DNA of 64,000 bases from Dromiciops gliroides (taxonomy: Eukaryota > Chordata > Mammalia > Microbiotheria > Microbiotheriidae). Shown here piece after piece: positions 31,965-42,110 of this stretch. The DNA lies in assembly GCF_019393635.1 (NCBI RefSeq), contig NC_057861.1, positions 58,760,532-58,824,531 of the forward strand, written 5' to 3'. How positions within the stretch are numbered: the stretch's first letter is position 1; each line of letters starts with the position of its first letter. The notes under the pieces are model-generated. The model worked only from the letters and a program-made list of their open reading frames with translations. It had not been told where the DNA came from and did not search any database. Both the position numbers and the translations under genes were made by a program.

Positions 31965-32904
31965 AATAATAAACATTTTTATTTATAGTTTTGGGTTCCA
32001 GTTTTTATCCTTCTTTCCCTCCCTGAGGTGGCAAACAATCAGATGTGGGTTATGCATTTTGTACAAGGAAACTTGGTTAAAATGAAAAAAAATGAAAGAA
32101 AGTGAAAAATAGCATGCTTCAGTCTGTTCTATCATTATCAGTTCTTTGGAGGTGGATAGTATGTTTCATCAATAGTCCTTTGGGATTGTCTTAAATCATT
32201 TGTATTGTGGTGAACAGTCAAGTCATTCACAGCTCTTCATCAAATAATATTGCTCGTTCTGTGTATGGTGTTCTTTTGGTTCTGCTCACTTCACTATACA
32301 TCAGCTCATAATACATGTCTTTTCCAGACCTTTCTGAAGTCATCCTGCTTGTCACTTCTTATAGCACAATAATATTCCATCACCATCACATACCACAGTT
32401 TGTCTAGCCATTCCCCAACTGATGGGCATTCCTTTGATTTCCAATTCTTAGCTACCACAAAAAGAGCTGCTATGAATATTTTTGTACAAATTGGTCTTTT
32501 TCTCTTTTTGGCGATGTCTTTGGGATATAAACCTAGCAGTGGTACTGCTGGATCAAAGGGTATGCACAGTTCTATAGCCCTTTGGGCATAGTTCCAAATT
32601 GCTCTCCAGAATGGTTGAATCTTTTCACAACTCCACTAACAATGGATTAGCGTCCCAGCTTTCCCACATCCCCTCCAACATCCAATATTTTTCATTTTTG
32701 TTATATTTGCCATTCTGATAGGTGTGAGGTGATACCTCAGAGTTGTTTTAACTTGCATTTCTCTGATTAGTAATGATCTAGAGCATTTTTTCATATGATT
32801 ATAGATAGCTTTGATTTCTTTGTCTGAAAATTGCCTGTTCATATCCTTTGACCATTTATCAATTGGGGAATGACTTGTATTTTTATAAATTTGATGCAGT
32901 TAAA
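31965..32904 (-). mobile_element. L1 ORF2 C-terminus plus 3' end (antisense)
   Basis: Minus-strand translation from 32842 gives MNRQFSDKEIKAIYNHMKKC, LTPIRMANITK and the cysteine motif CWRGCGKAGTLIHC of L1 ORF2. It then runs directly into the 3' region seen all over the window. This copy therefore proves that the recurring 3' sequences belong to L1. Confidence 0.9.
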
Positions 32905-33250
32905 AAGAGGATGTATTAAAGGTTATAGGAGAAATAGGTAAACTGGGAACCAAAAAATAGAGAAATGATAAAATTAAAAGTTGGTTCTTTGAAAAGATTA
33001 GACTAATTAATTAGCTTTTAGGCATTATTACTAAGGAGACAGAACAAACAAGGGAAAAGTAAATTATCAGAGTAAAATCACAACAAAACTAGAATAAAAA
33101 GAATTCTCAGAACTTAGTACACAGTTATATACTAACAAAGCTAAGAATATAAAAGAAATAGAAGAATGCTTTCAGAAACATAAAATGTCCAAACCAAGAA
33201 GACCAAATAGAAAACTGAAATAATATAGCTTCAGAAAAGGAAATATAACT
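32905..33250 (+). mobile_element. L1 ORF2 relic (sense), right part
   Basis: 'agttggttctttgaaaagat' (SWFFEKI) is the next L1 ORF2 block after the one at 31795-31964, so the antisense L1 between them is nested. Confidence 0.6.
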
Positions 33251-33269
33251 AGCTAGATGTAAAGGAACC

Positions 33270-33960
33270 TATTGTCAATTCATTGCCAAGGCCTGACTCT
33301 TTCACCTTTGCAACATCTCTCAAGTAGGTTCCCTTCCTTGCTTTCATAGTGCCACTACCCTACTGCTGGCTCTCATTTCATGCCTGGACTCTTGCAATAG
33401 CTTGCTGGTATTTTGCCTGCCAGATGTTCCTCAGTCCATTCTCCTTTCAGCCAAGAAAATGCTTTTCTTAAAATATGGGAACCCGCGGGGGCAGCTAGGT
33501 GGCACAGTGGATAGAGCACTGGCCCTGGATTCAGGAGGACTCGAGTTCAAATCAGGCCTCAGACACTTGACACTCACTAGCTGTGTGACCCTGAACAAGT
33601 CACTTAACCCTCACTGTCCTGGGGCCACCCCCCCCAATACAAAATATGGGAACCAGCATGCTACCACCCCTTGCCCTGATAAACTTTAATCGAGCTCCCT
33701 ATCACCTCCATAATAAAATTCAAAATCCTCAAGTCATTCATAACCTAGCAAGCACCCTCTTCCTCACATCTTTTATTTTATTCTACATCTGTTACCTCCC
33801 ACCCCCAGTTTTTCCATTATGTAACACTGGCCTCCTTGATGGTTCCTGAACAAAACTCTCCATCTCTTTGCTGTGGACATTTTCTCAGCTTCTTCCCCAT
33901 GCCTGGACTTACCCAAGATTGTGAAGCATTTATAGCATCATTCAACAACTTTCTTTTTCT
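33270..33960 (+). mobile_element. L2 LINE fragment (sense), split by a SINE
   Basis: 'cctggactcttgcaatagct', 'tcgagctccctatcacctcc', 'aaattcaaaatcctcaagtc' and 'acactggcctccttgatggt' are characteristic sense L2 text. Confidence 0.8.
33484..33640 (+). mobile_element. tRNA-derived SINE inside L2, with TSD
   Basis: Sense copy. Perfect 14-bp duplication 'aaaatatgggaacc' at 33470-33483 and 33641-33654. The tail is C-rich ('ggggccacccccccc'). Confidence 0.95.
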
Positions 33961-35214
33961 CTTCACATAGTTGGCTTTCTAGATAATACTGCAGTATGAT
34001 GTCAAAGAAGTAAAGAATTTAGCATGAAGCTTTGCTTATAGATCCATATCTGTATTCTGAATAAATGACTAATGAATACTTCAGTGCATCTTATACTCCA
34101 TTGGTGCATATCATAACTCATATTTTTTCATCACTGCTTTTCTTATTTCTGAGATCTTCAAGAGATCTTATAGCTTGTGTGCAGAGGTCAGTCAACAATA
34201 ATTTATTAAACACTTATCCAGGCATTGTGCCAAGCTCTGGGAATCGTTAGCATATATCAGGCACCCACTGTGTTCCAATCCCCTTATGCCAAGTACTGGG
34301 GATAGAAAGGAAAGGTTTTAAAAAATATTCCTGCTTTCAAGGAGCTCCATCTAATGCAGAAGACAGCATGCATATAGCTACAGACAAATAAAATATATAC
34401 AGGATAAATCAGAAATAATTAGTGTGGGGAAGGTACTGGTTTTAAAAAACGAAAAACAAAAAAAGGAGACAGGCAAAACATCAAAACCCAGTCCTTGTCC
34501 TCAGGGGTCTCATTTTCTAATGGGGGAGACAAACATGAAAATAGCTGCATACATAAAGAATTGGTGGAGCTAGTCTCAGAAGGGAAGATACTAGCTGCTG
34601 GGAGGATCAGAAAAGAACTCCTTTGGAAGGTTAGATTTTAGCTGAGTCTTAAGGGAAGCCAGAGAAACTAAGGCAGAGATGATGAAGAGAGCGCATACCA
34701 GGTGTGGGACAGCCTGTGTGTGCATTGGCATAAGTCCTAGAGTTGATTGTTCTATATGCAGAACATGAAGTTGTTGGCTAATGTGGCTGAATCATAGACT
34801 GGAGAGGAGTAGTGAGAGAGGAGTGGTTTCTTTGAAGAGCTTTAAATGTTAAACAAAAGACTTGGTCTTAGAGAGAATATGGAGCCACCAAAATTTATTG
34901 AGTAGAAGGGTGATGCAGACTTTTGCCGTAAGAAAATCACTTCGACCGCTGAATGAAAATGGAGTGGCACAAGGAAGGAGATCATTTAGAAAGCTGTTGA
35001 AGTAGTTCTAGCAAAAAGTGATGAAGGTCTGAAATAGGTTGTGGCTTGTGAGTGCAGATATAGGGAATACAGAAGAGATGTTATGAAGGCAGAAACAAGA
35101 CTTGGGAACAGATTGGACAAGTGGAGTGAATGCTAGTGAGGGGTCAAGGATGACACCAAGTTTGTGAGTCTGGATGATTGGGAGGATGGTAGTGGTAGCC
35201 TTGACCCTGTCCAC

Positions 35215-35395
35215 CCGTCTGGTATTCTCTCTATTCTTCATCTCTGCCTCTTAGTTTCTTTGACTTCCTTCCTTCAAGACTCACTTCAAATCCAGCATTC
35301 CACAGTTCTTTTCTGGTCCTCCCAGATGCTAGTACTTTCCCTTCTGAGACTATTACCTCCATCAATTCTGTACATTTCTTAGATGTAGTGAGGTT
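35215..35395 (+). mobile_element. L2 3' fragment (sense)
   Basis: 'cttccttccttcaagactca' and 'gactattacctccatcaatt' are sense L2 3' text within the antisense L2. Confidence 0.55.
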
Positions 35396-35711
35396 TGGAA
35401 AAGGGAAGGGTTTTGGAGGGAAAAAATCAGTTATCAGGTATAGGGACACACATCTTGAAAAGTAGTTGGGTGATTTGAAACTACAATGTTGAAGAGATGC
35501 TATGGATAGGGATATAGATCTGGGACTTATCTACTTAAAAATGAGAATTGAACTTAATGGTATACTTGATGAGATCACTAAGCAGAATTGTGTGGAGGGC
35601 ATGGGCAAGACATAGATGATGATCATTATGACAAGAAACAACTGGACAGGTAGAGAGAGAATCAGGAGAGATCAATGGCATGAAAAATCTAGTTATGAAA
35701 GAATATCCAGA

Positions 35712-35860
35712 GGGCAGCTAGGTGGCGCAGTGGATAGAGCACCAGCCCTGGAGTCAGGAGTACCTGAGTTCAAATCCGGCCTCAGACACTTAACACTTAC
35801 TAGCTTGGGCAAGTCACTTAACCCCAATTGCCTCACTTAAAAAAAAAAGAAGAAAAAAAA
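35712..35860 (+). mobile_element. tRNA-derived SINE (11-bp deletion)
   Basis: Sense copy of the 'ggagtcaggagtacc...ccaattgcctcac' type. It lacks the 'tgtgtgaccctgg' block, reading 'actagcttgggcaag'. A-rich tail. Confidence 0.92.
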
Positions 35861-36004
35861 GAAAGAAAGACTATCTAGGAGGAGTGTTAATTGCTAATGA
35901 GAAGACAAGAAGGATCTGGGTTGAGAAAAGTTCATTAGATCTGGCAATTTAGAGATTATTGGTAACTTTGGAGAAGATAGTTTGTTAATTGAATGATGAA
36001 GTTG

Positions 36005-36265
36005 GAAGGGAAAAGAACAAGGAATTTATTAAGCCCTTACTACATGCTAGGTACTGTGCTAAGCACTTTATATAAATATCTTATTTGATCCTCACAACAA
36101 CCCTGAGATGTCAGTGCTTTTATGATCTTCATTTACAGTTGAGGAAACTGAGGCAAAGGACAGTAAGCAAATTGCTCTGGGTTACACAGCTAGGAAGTAT
36201 CTGAGGCTGGATTTGAATTCAGGTCTTTCTCACTCCAGGTCCAGAATTCTGTCTTTTGCACTGTG
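36005..36265 (-). mobile_element. CORE-SINE (MIR/THER1 type), antisense
   Basis: 'cttactacatgctaggtact', 'ttgatcctcacaacaaccct', 'gaggaaactgaggcaaagga', 'gttacacagctaggaagtat'. Some of the left end may be an L2 tail. Confidence 0.75.
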
Positions 36266-36609
36266 AGACAAGTCTAGAAAAGAATAGTATCAGATTATAC
36301 AGGGTCTTGAATTGGGTTGAGGGTTTAAACACAACAACAACAACAACAAAAAGGTGAATTTTAAACAGACAAAAGGTAGCCGCCATTAAAATGTTAGGCT
36401 CAAGACAAAAGCCAGATTACAGAGGGTTTAGAAGAAAGTGAGAGAAGAAATGGAGTTACTGAATTTCGATGGCTTTCTCATGTAGTTTATTTGAAAGACA
36501 TAGAACAATAGTTACCAGGAATAGGATAATGAGGGTTTTTAAGAATGGGGAGATATGTGTGTGTTTGCAGGCAACAAGGAAAGAGCTGTTAGATTGGAGA
36601 AACTGATAG

Positions 36610-36898
36610 ATTTATGTTTGCCCTTCATTCTTGAAGAGAATGATGGCATCGGGAAGTGATGGCATGACTTGGACTTAAGTGATGGAGGGCTATCTATGCA
36701 AGGCCACCAACCTCTTTCTCTCCTCAGTCCATTGGCAACATATACATCAGGATGACTGGAGATGGCACCAAATTTTTAAGGCAATTGGGGTTAAGTGACT
36801 TGCCCAGGGTGACACAGCTAGTGTCTGAGGTCACATTTTAACTCAGATCTTCCCAATTTAAGGGCCAGTGCTCTATCCAATTGCCACCTAGCTGCCCA
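36610..36898 (-). mobile_element. Composite SINE, second family (antisense)
   Basis: Antisense counterpart of 5149-5425: tail 'gcccttcattcttgaagaga', body 'gcaaggccaccaacctcttt' and tRNA-like head 'gccacctagctgccca'. Confidence 0.7.
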
Positions 36899-37519
36899 GA
36901 AGAGTGAGGGTAGATGATTTAATGGGGAAGGTCTACTAGAGAAGAGAGGAGGGGATGAGAGTAGAGGTGCATATAAAGGGTTTTACTTTGGTAAAGAAAA
37001 GAGCCACTCTCTTTTTCTGATATAGGAGTGATGGAAGAGATAGTAGAGGAAGATTTCTAAATAATGTGAGATAAGTGTGAGGGAAGAATGGCCTGTTTTT
37101 TCAGTGAGGTAAAACATGCATTCTTTAGCAGGCAATCCAGGGAGTAGAGAGTGCTTTTTGGACACTTGACAGATGATGGAATCACTTGCTCTGTATAGAA
37201 GGATAATGAATTGACTGAAGAGGAAGAGTTATTGTCTTGTTATATTCAGGACTTAGTTGAGATTAAGTAACATAAATTTGTAGTGGACTTCACTGTAGCA
37301 GCAAATGAAAAGGACTAAAGGAGCTGGAGGTTGTGTCTGATACAAGATTGGGGTTTGGTCAGTCATGATTGAAAACAGAACCACGGGGAAGGGTTGTGAA
37401 AGTAAAGTTAATTGTCCATTTGAACTGTTTCACAGATGGTCAGGACAGCTAAAGGAGTAGAATGTAGCCAGTAGAGGAATAATAGCCTAGGAATGAACTG
37501 AGTGTTGAGACTAAGAACA

Positions 37520-37735
37520 GGGTTAGTCTTGTTGTTAGTCCTTCAAGGCTCAGTTTAAATTCCACCTTCTACAAGAGCCCTTTCCTGATCGTCCAGTTGC
37601 TTTTCTCTGAGATTACTTAGTGTTTTTAAGTTGTATTTCTTTCATGTACATAGTTTACATGTTGTTTTCCTCTTTAGAATGTGAGGTCCTTGTAGGCAGT
37701 GGTGACTAAATGCTCAATAAATGCATGTTAACTCA
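37520..37735 (+). mobile_element. L2 3' end (sense)
   Basis: 'tccttcaaggctcagtttaa', 'gagccctttcctgatcgtcc', 'atgctcaataaatgcatgtt' are L2 3' end text. Confidence 0.7.
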
Positions 37736-38260
37736 GTTACTCTTCGAGTTTTAAAGGCATTGACAAAGATGTAAGGATAATAAATTATGAACAGATCAAG
37801 GAATTTTGGAGTTCAATGAACATGGAAATGTGGAACCTTTGTGAGTAATGACAAGATCAATTATATGATTCTCTACATAGCTGAGATTGAGTGGGCTATG
37901 GGAAATGAATAGATTGAGAAACTGAAAAGTTCACATCAATTTGTATGTTGAAGTTGGGAAGGAGAAAAGGATAGCTTGGCACTGAACCCATTAAGAAAGG
38001 AATTCGATTATCCTGAGATTTAATATATAAAGAATTTGTATGGGGTGATAAATTTGGAAAAGATCAATCTCCAAGGAGAACAACCTGATGACTGATTAAT
38101 GGTGGAACCTGGGGACCCTGCAAATGGCTGTGGAGAGCAAGGAGTCTTCCAACTCTGGTTCACAGGTCAGTGGGTCGGGGGTAGATTATGAGAGAGAATG
38201 TAACCAGTACTGGAAAGGGTGTGAAGGAAAGCAGTGTCATCAGGAAGTAGCCTAGTCTTG

Positions 38261-40257
38261 GTGATTACCAGAAAATAGAAATAGGAAAGAAAAATATTTT
38301 ATTATGCTACAAGAACCAGTAATTATTATTACTACACAAAAACATGGAAAGACTTATGAACCAACTTCAAGTACATAGTTTTTTAAAAGTACACATAATC
38401 CCAATGTAAATGGAAAGAACCATCAAAAAATTAAAAATTAGTATTGCAAAATTACAAGGAATAAGTTTGGCTCCAAGAAGATATGAGAAAAGTCAAGAAA
38501 GGAGCAGTGGTCTCCTCTCAGTAGGACATAGCCAGCACCATTCAAATTCTACTCCTCCAGACCTGTTTTGAGCATTCAGGTGTCAATTCCCCTTCCCTCT
38601 GGCTGACAGATCACATGCTTCAAGTAGCTGAGAACTCAAAGAATAATTAAGAAAATTAGGGCTAAGAGCTTAAGTAGTCAGCCAGTGATAAACAAGGGAA
38701 GGGTCCATTTCGAATTAGGGAGTCGGTTTTAAAACAGGGCCTGCAGCCCTGTTTTACACTTGCTGGCTGTAGCACTTAATGTGCAAGTGTCCATTCTCTT
38801 GAATGAAAATAAATGAGCCTTTCACACATCTCACTGCTGCCGAGTTCCAAAGAATTATTGAGAAGGGGTCGTTTTCTTCTCAAGAAAAAGATACTTTCTT
38901 CACTACTTTACAGAGATGGAGGGTCCACAGATGTGTAACATTGCATAGAATGTCAATTTTTTCCAGTGTATCGATCACTTTAGCTGATTTTTTTTTCTTT
39001 TTCCCCTTTTATAAAAATTTATTATACAGGGTAGCTTTCTGGTAATGGTAGCAGGAGAGGACAAAGATCTATCTAGGTGATCTAAAAACAGGAAATATCA
39101 ATAAGAATCTGTTATCATGGAGCAAATGTTCCAGCAGGCACAGTGGAAGTGGAGAGGGGGCAGATCAGTAAAGAGACACTGTTGGGGTAGTATTGAGAGG
39201 GTAGGAATAAGAAAGATTGTGGGCAGTTAGCAATGGATATTGGTGTCTGTATATTGGTAGCCAGGATTTCCATGTCTTTTTTATCTTGTACGTGTCAGGG
39301 GATAATTCCTGGTTTTCTGCGTTTCTCTCTTGCTTTGGCCACATAACTGGCCCAATTAATTTTCTGATCATATATTGACTTGAAATCACTAACACCACTA
39401 TTATACATGTTATCTTTGGAATTATGCTTCTTAATCATACAGTGTCGTTTAGACCAGGGCTTCTTAAACTTTCCACTACTGACCCCATTTCGCCTGGGAA
39501 ATTTTTCCAAGACTCAAGTTTTATAAAGTAGGTATGCATAATCTTTAAATGTCACATTTTTTTTTGAGGACCCCTCCCCCCATTTAGTGATGTGACCCAA
39601 TATGGGGTGATGACCCACAATTTAAGAAGCTAGGGTTTAGACAATATTGTTAAGACCATGGTTGTTGTTTTTTTCATGGGGGTCATTGTTGAATTGTTAG
39701 AAGACTTAAAATTTCTCAGATGCAACCCAACCCATGCTTTCCAGTTTTAGGTTTTATTCATTTTCCATCTTGAAATGTTTGCCTAGATAAATCTATCAAT
39801 ATACTATCCAAGTGGACTGGTTGTCCCAATTCACATCATAATCTGGATCATAAGTCTTGTTTTTCTTATATACATTTTTAGTTCTCTTTCAATGATTCAT
39901 GGATCTCATTTAAAAGGCCCTGTAGGTTTTTGGGACGTGATGCAATTGATGTAATACCTGCAACAAGGAACAGCTAGAAGCATGACATCACTTTCTATAG
40001 GGAATCCTTCAATTTGGAGCTTATTCCCTAGGCATACTCTATTACAGGAGCCAACTCCTTGGGTGGGCCAGGTCATGGCTGTCTCACTTTGGAGACCTTA
40101 TCTAAGACCATAAATTGAAAAGAAGGTATTGACCTACAATAGGAATGTCCTTGTTTGAGACTTCCCTTATAGCATTGTGATCATAGATTCAGTCTTATCC
40201 TTATCCCTTTTGGTTCTTACATCAGCACCATCAGCACCACTATTAACACTCATTTAT
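38261..40257. other. Unassigned intron sequence
   Basis: About 2 kb with no gene found. An old repeat resembling 12260-12410 and 6210-6350 recurs at 39450-39640 ('agggcttcttaaactttcc', 'gacccacaatttaagaagct'). Short open frames here look random. Confidence 0.5.
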
Positions 40258-40320
40258 TTATTTATTTTTGGGCAGGGCAGTGAGGGTTAAGTGACTTGCC
40301 CAGGGTCACACAGCTAGTAA
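40258..40320 (-). mobile_element. Severely truncated tRNA-derived SINE
   Basis: Only the 3' half of the SINE, 'gggcagtgagggttaagtga' through 'cacagctagtaag', then MIR-like sequence to about 40395. 'gcacca...attaaca' recurs on both sides. Confidence 0.8.
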
Positions 40321-40379
40321 GCACCATTAACATTTATATAATGTTTTTGGTTTTGCACAGCACTTTACATACTACCTCA

Positions 40380-40865
40380 TTTGATTGACACCTTCATTTT
40401 TAAATGTATCTTTTACTCTTCTCCTATCCAGAGATCCCATCCCTTGGATGAGAGGAGGGAAAAAGCATTTCAGTACAATTAACCAACACATCAGCCAAAT
40501 CTGACAATCACTAGTAGGTTTCTAAACACTCTACAAAGAAGGGATGGAAATTTATTTTGAAAATCTTCTTGGAGTTTCAGACTTGGTCACTGCAATTTTA
40601 TAGCATTCAGGTTTAAGTTCTTTTGTTCTTCCACTCACATTATAGTAGTTACGTAAATTGCTTTCCTAGTTCTTTTAGTTCCATTCAGACTCAGTTCATA
40701 AGAACTTTTCCCATATTTCTGAATTCTTCATCTTCAGTGTTTCTTATGGTGTGATGTTTATGTTGTTTTCCACAATTTGTTCAACAATTTTCCCCATATG
40801 ATGATAACTTCCCTAGTTTGTGACCAAGTTTTAGTCACCACACAAAAAGTGCCACTGTGGGTAAT
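40380..40865 (-). mobile_element. Old L1-type 3' fragment (antisense)
   Basis: 'tttcttatggtgtgatgttt', 'ccacaatttgttcaacaatt' and 'accacacaaaaagtgccact' fit a diverged L1 3' region. Confidence 0.6.
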
Positions 40866-42035
40866 TTAGTATGACCTTTGTTTCTGTTATGGGGGTTGGG
40901 TGATGGGGAGGAGTAGAAGATTAAGCATAGCTGTGGTATCTTTAGGTCAGATAGTAATGTACATTTTAATAACTTAGATTTTTTCCCCCTCATCATCCCA
41001 CAAGTGTTTGATCAAGTTACAGACTTAATAACAGTGTAGCAGTTTGCCTCTCCTGCATTAAAGGTTTCTATCTGTTAGCTTCTTTGCTTTGTTCTGAGTG
41101 GTTTTGTTTTGCATTGCTCCTGTTAATGTCTATACTTCGTTGATTTCATATAAGATCTCACATTTTTAGTGGGTTGTTGAGTATCTATTTACTACATAGT
41201 ATTAGTTCTCTTTTGCAGAAGAAAATAAATCATTGTGCCTAGACTGGTTTTTATGAAAGAATAAAATTTGGATCTAACTTTCATTAGTATATCATCTTTA
41301 TGTCCCACTTTAGCATTGGGGAATGGTGGTAGTTCTGTGCTGTGGTCAGATTTTAAATTATGTTGAACTTCCCCAGAAAGATGGATGAGTTCTTTTAAAA
41401 TTTGTTTTTACAATTCGATCCTTTCCTTTTGTGCTTAGTAAATTATGTTTGATTTTGTCATTTGTTTGTAATCTTTCCCATTCTACTAAATTGTAAGCTC
41501 ATAAAGGGCAGGAAATTTGTCTTTGTATTTCCAGGAACTAGAACAGCATCTTGGCACACAGTACTTAAAACTTTGCAGGCTAGCTGGAAGGTGGAATGGA
41601 ATGGCTGTAATATTGTTCATAGAAAGTCTTGCCTTTATTGTAAAGCATTGTTGATACATGACTTTCTTCTGGTTTCTAAACTTTTGTCTCTGAGTCTAGA
41701 GTTGTTGTGGAGTTTGTTTTGCCTTCTCTGACTTAACCCAACCAGTTTCCCTTTGCATATTGTCTCAGGAACCTCTTTCTCTTCTTACCTTCCTCCCCTT
41801 CCATCTCTAAGTATGGATGAGGAGATGAATCTAAAGTGCCTACTGTGTGTCATGCACTATGCTACTTGATGGGGGTACAGAGAAAGACAAAAGACAGCCC
41901 CCAGGCTCAAACAGCTTATAGTATGATTCCTTTCTTTTCAGGGAAGAGGCCTGATGTGGTCCCAATATATATAGCAATTTATTTACCCTTTGTTGGGGAA
42001 AGAAATGGAACTAATGACTGATTTTGTCATTGCAG
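40866..42035. other. Unassigned sequence before MED26 exon 2
   Basis: It contains an L2 3' end at about 41440-41590 and an antisense L2 end at about 41815-41940. The 40 bp before exon 2 act as its polypyrimidine/acceptor region. The rest is unassigned. Confidence 0.55.
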
Positions 42036-42110
42036 ATCCATAACATGGTGGCAGTGCTGGAAGTTATCTCCAGCTTGGAGAAATATCCCATTACCAAAGA
42101 GGCACTTGAG
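42036..42110 (+). CDS. MED26: MED26 coding exon 2
   Basis: 75 bp, phase 0 at both ends. The acceptor is '...tcattgcag' ending at 42035 and the donor is 'gtatgt' from 42111. It encodes IHNMVAVLEVISSLEKYPIT followed by KEALE, the middle of the TFIIS-N-like domain. The 25-residue length and both boundaries fit the known MED26 exon layout. Confidence 0.95.

Larger units (their letters stand above)
34185..38260 (-). mobile_element. Long antisense L2 copy with later insertions
   Basis: Successive antisense L2 blocks in order: 3' end ('gcattgtgccaagctctggg'), 'caaggagctccatctaatgc', 'gtcaaggatgacaccaagtt', 'aagccagattacagagggtt', 'gggttttt aagaatggggag'-type text at 36535, and further upstream-type text to about 38260. 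It is interrupted by L2 sense pieces, a young SINE, a CORE-SINE and a composite SINE. Without insertions it would be about 3.3 kb, near the full length of L2. The part right of 37200 is the least certain. Confidence 0.6.
1..42035 (+). other. MED26: MED26 intron 1 (3' part, more than 42 kb)
   Basis: Everything left of exon 2 is read as MED26 intron 1. No exon encoding the expected ~24-residue N-terminus, no CpG island and no other host gene exon is visible here. Mammalian MED26 is known for a very long first intron. The content is almost all interspersed repeats, listed separately. This assignment is inference: a small unrecognised gene or non-coding RNA cannot be excluded. Confidence 0.75.

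Noticed and set aside
38803-39045. An 80-codon open frame in MED26 intron 1.
   Set aside because: No recognisable motif, ends in phenylalanine-rich reading of a T-run, and no splice or conservation hint.
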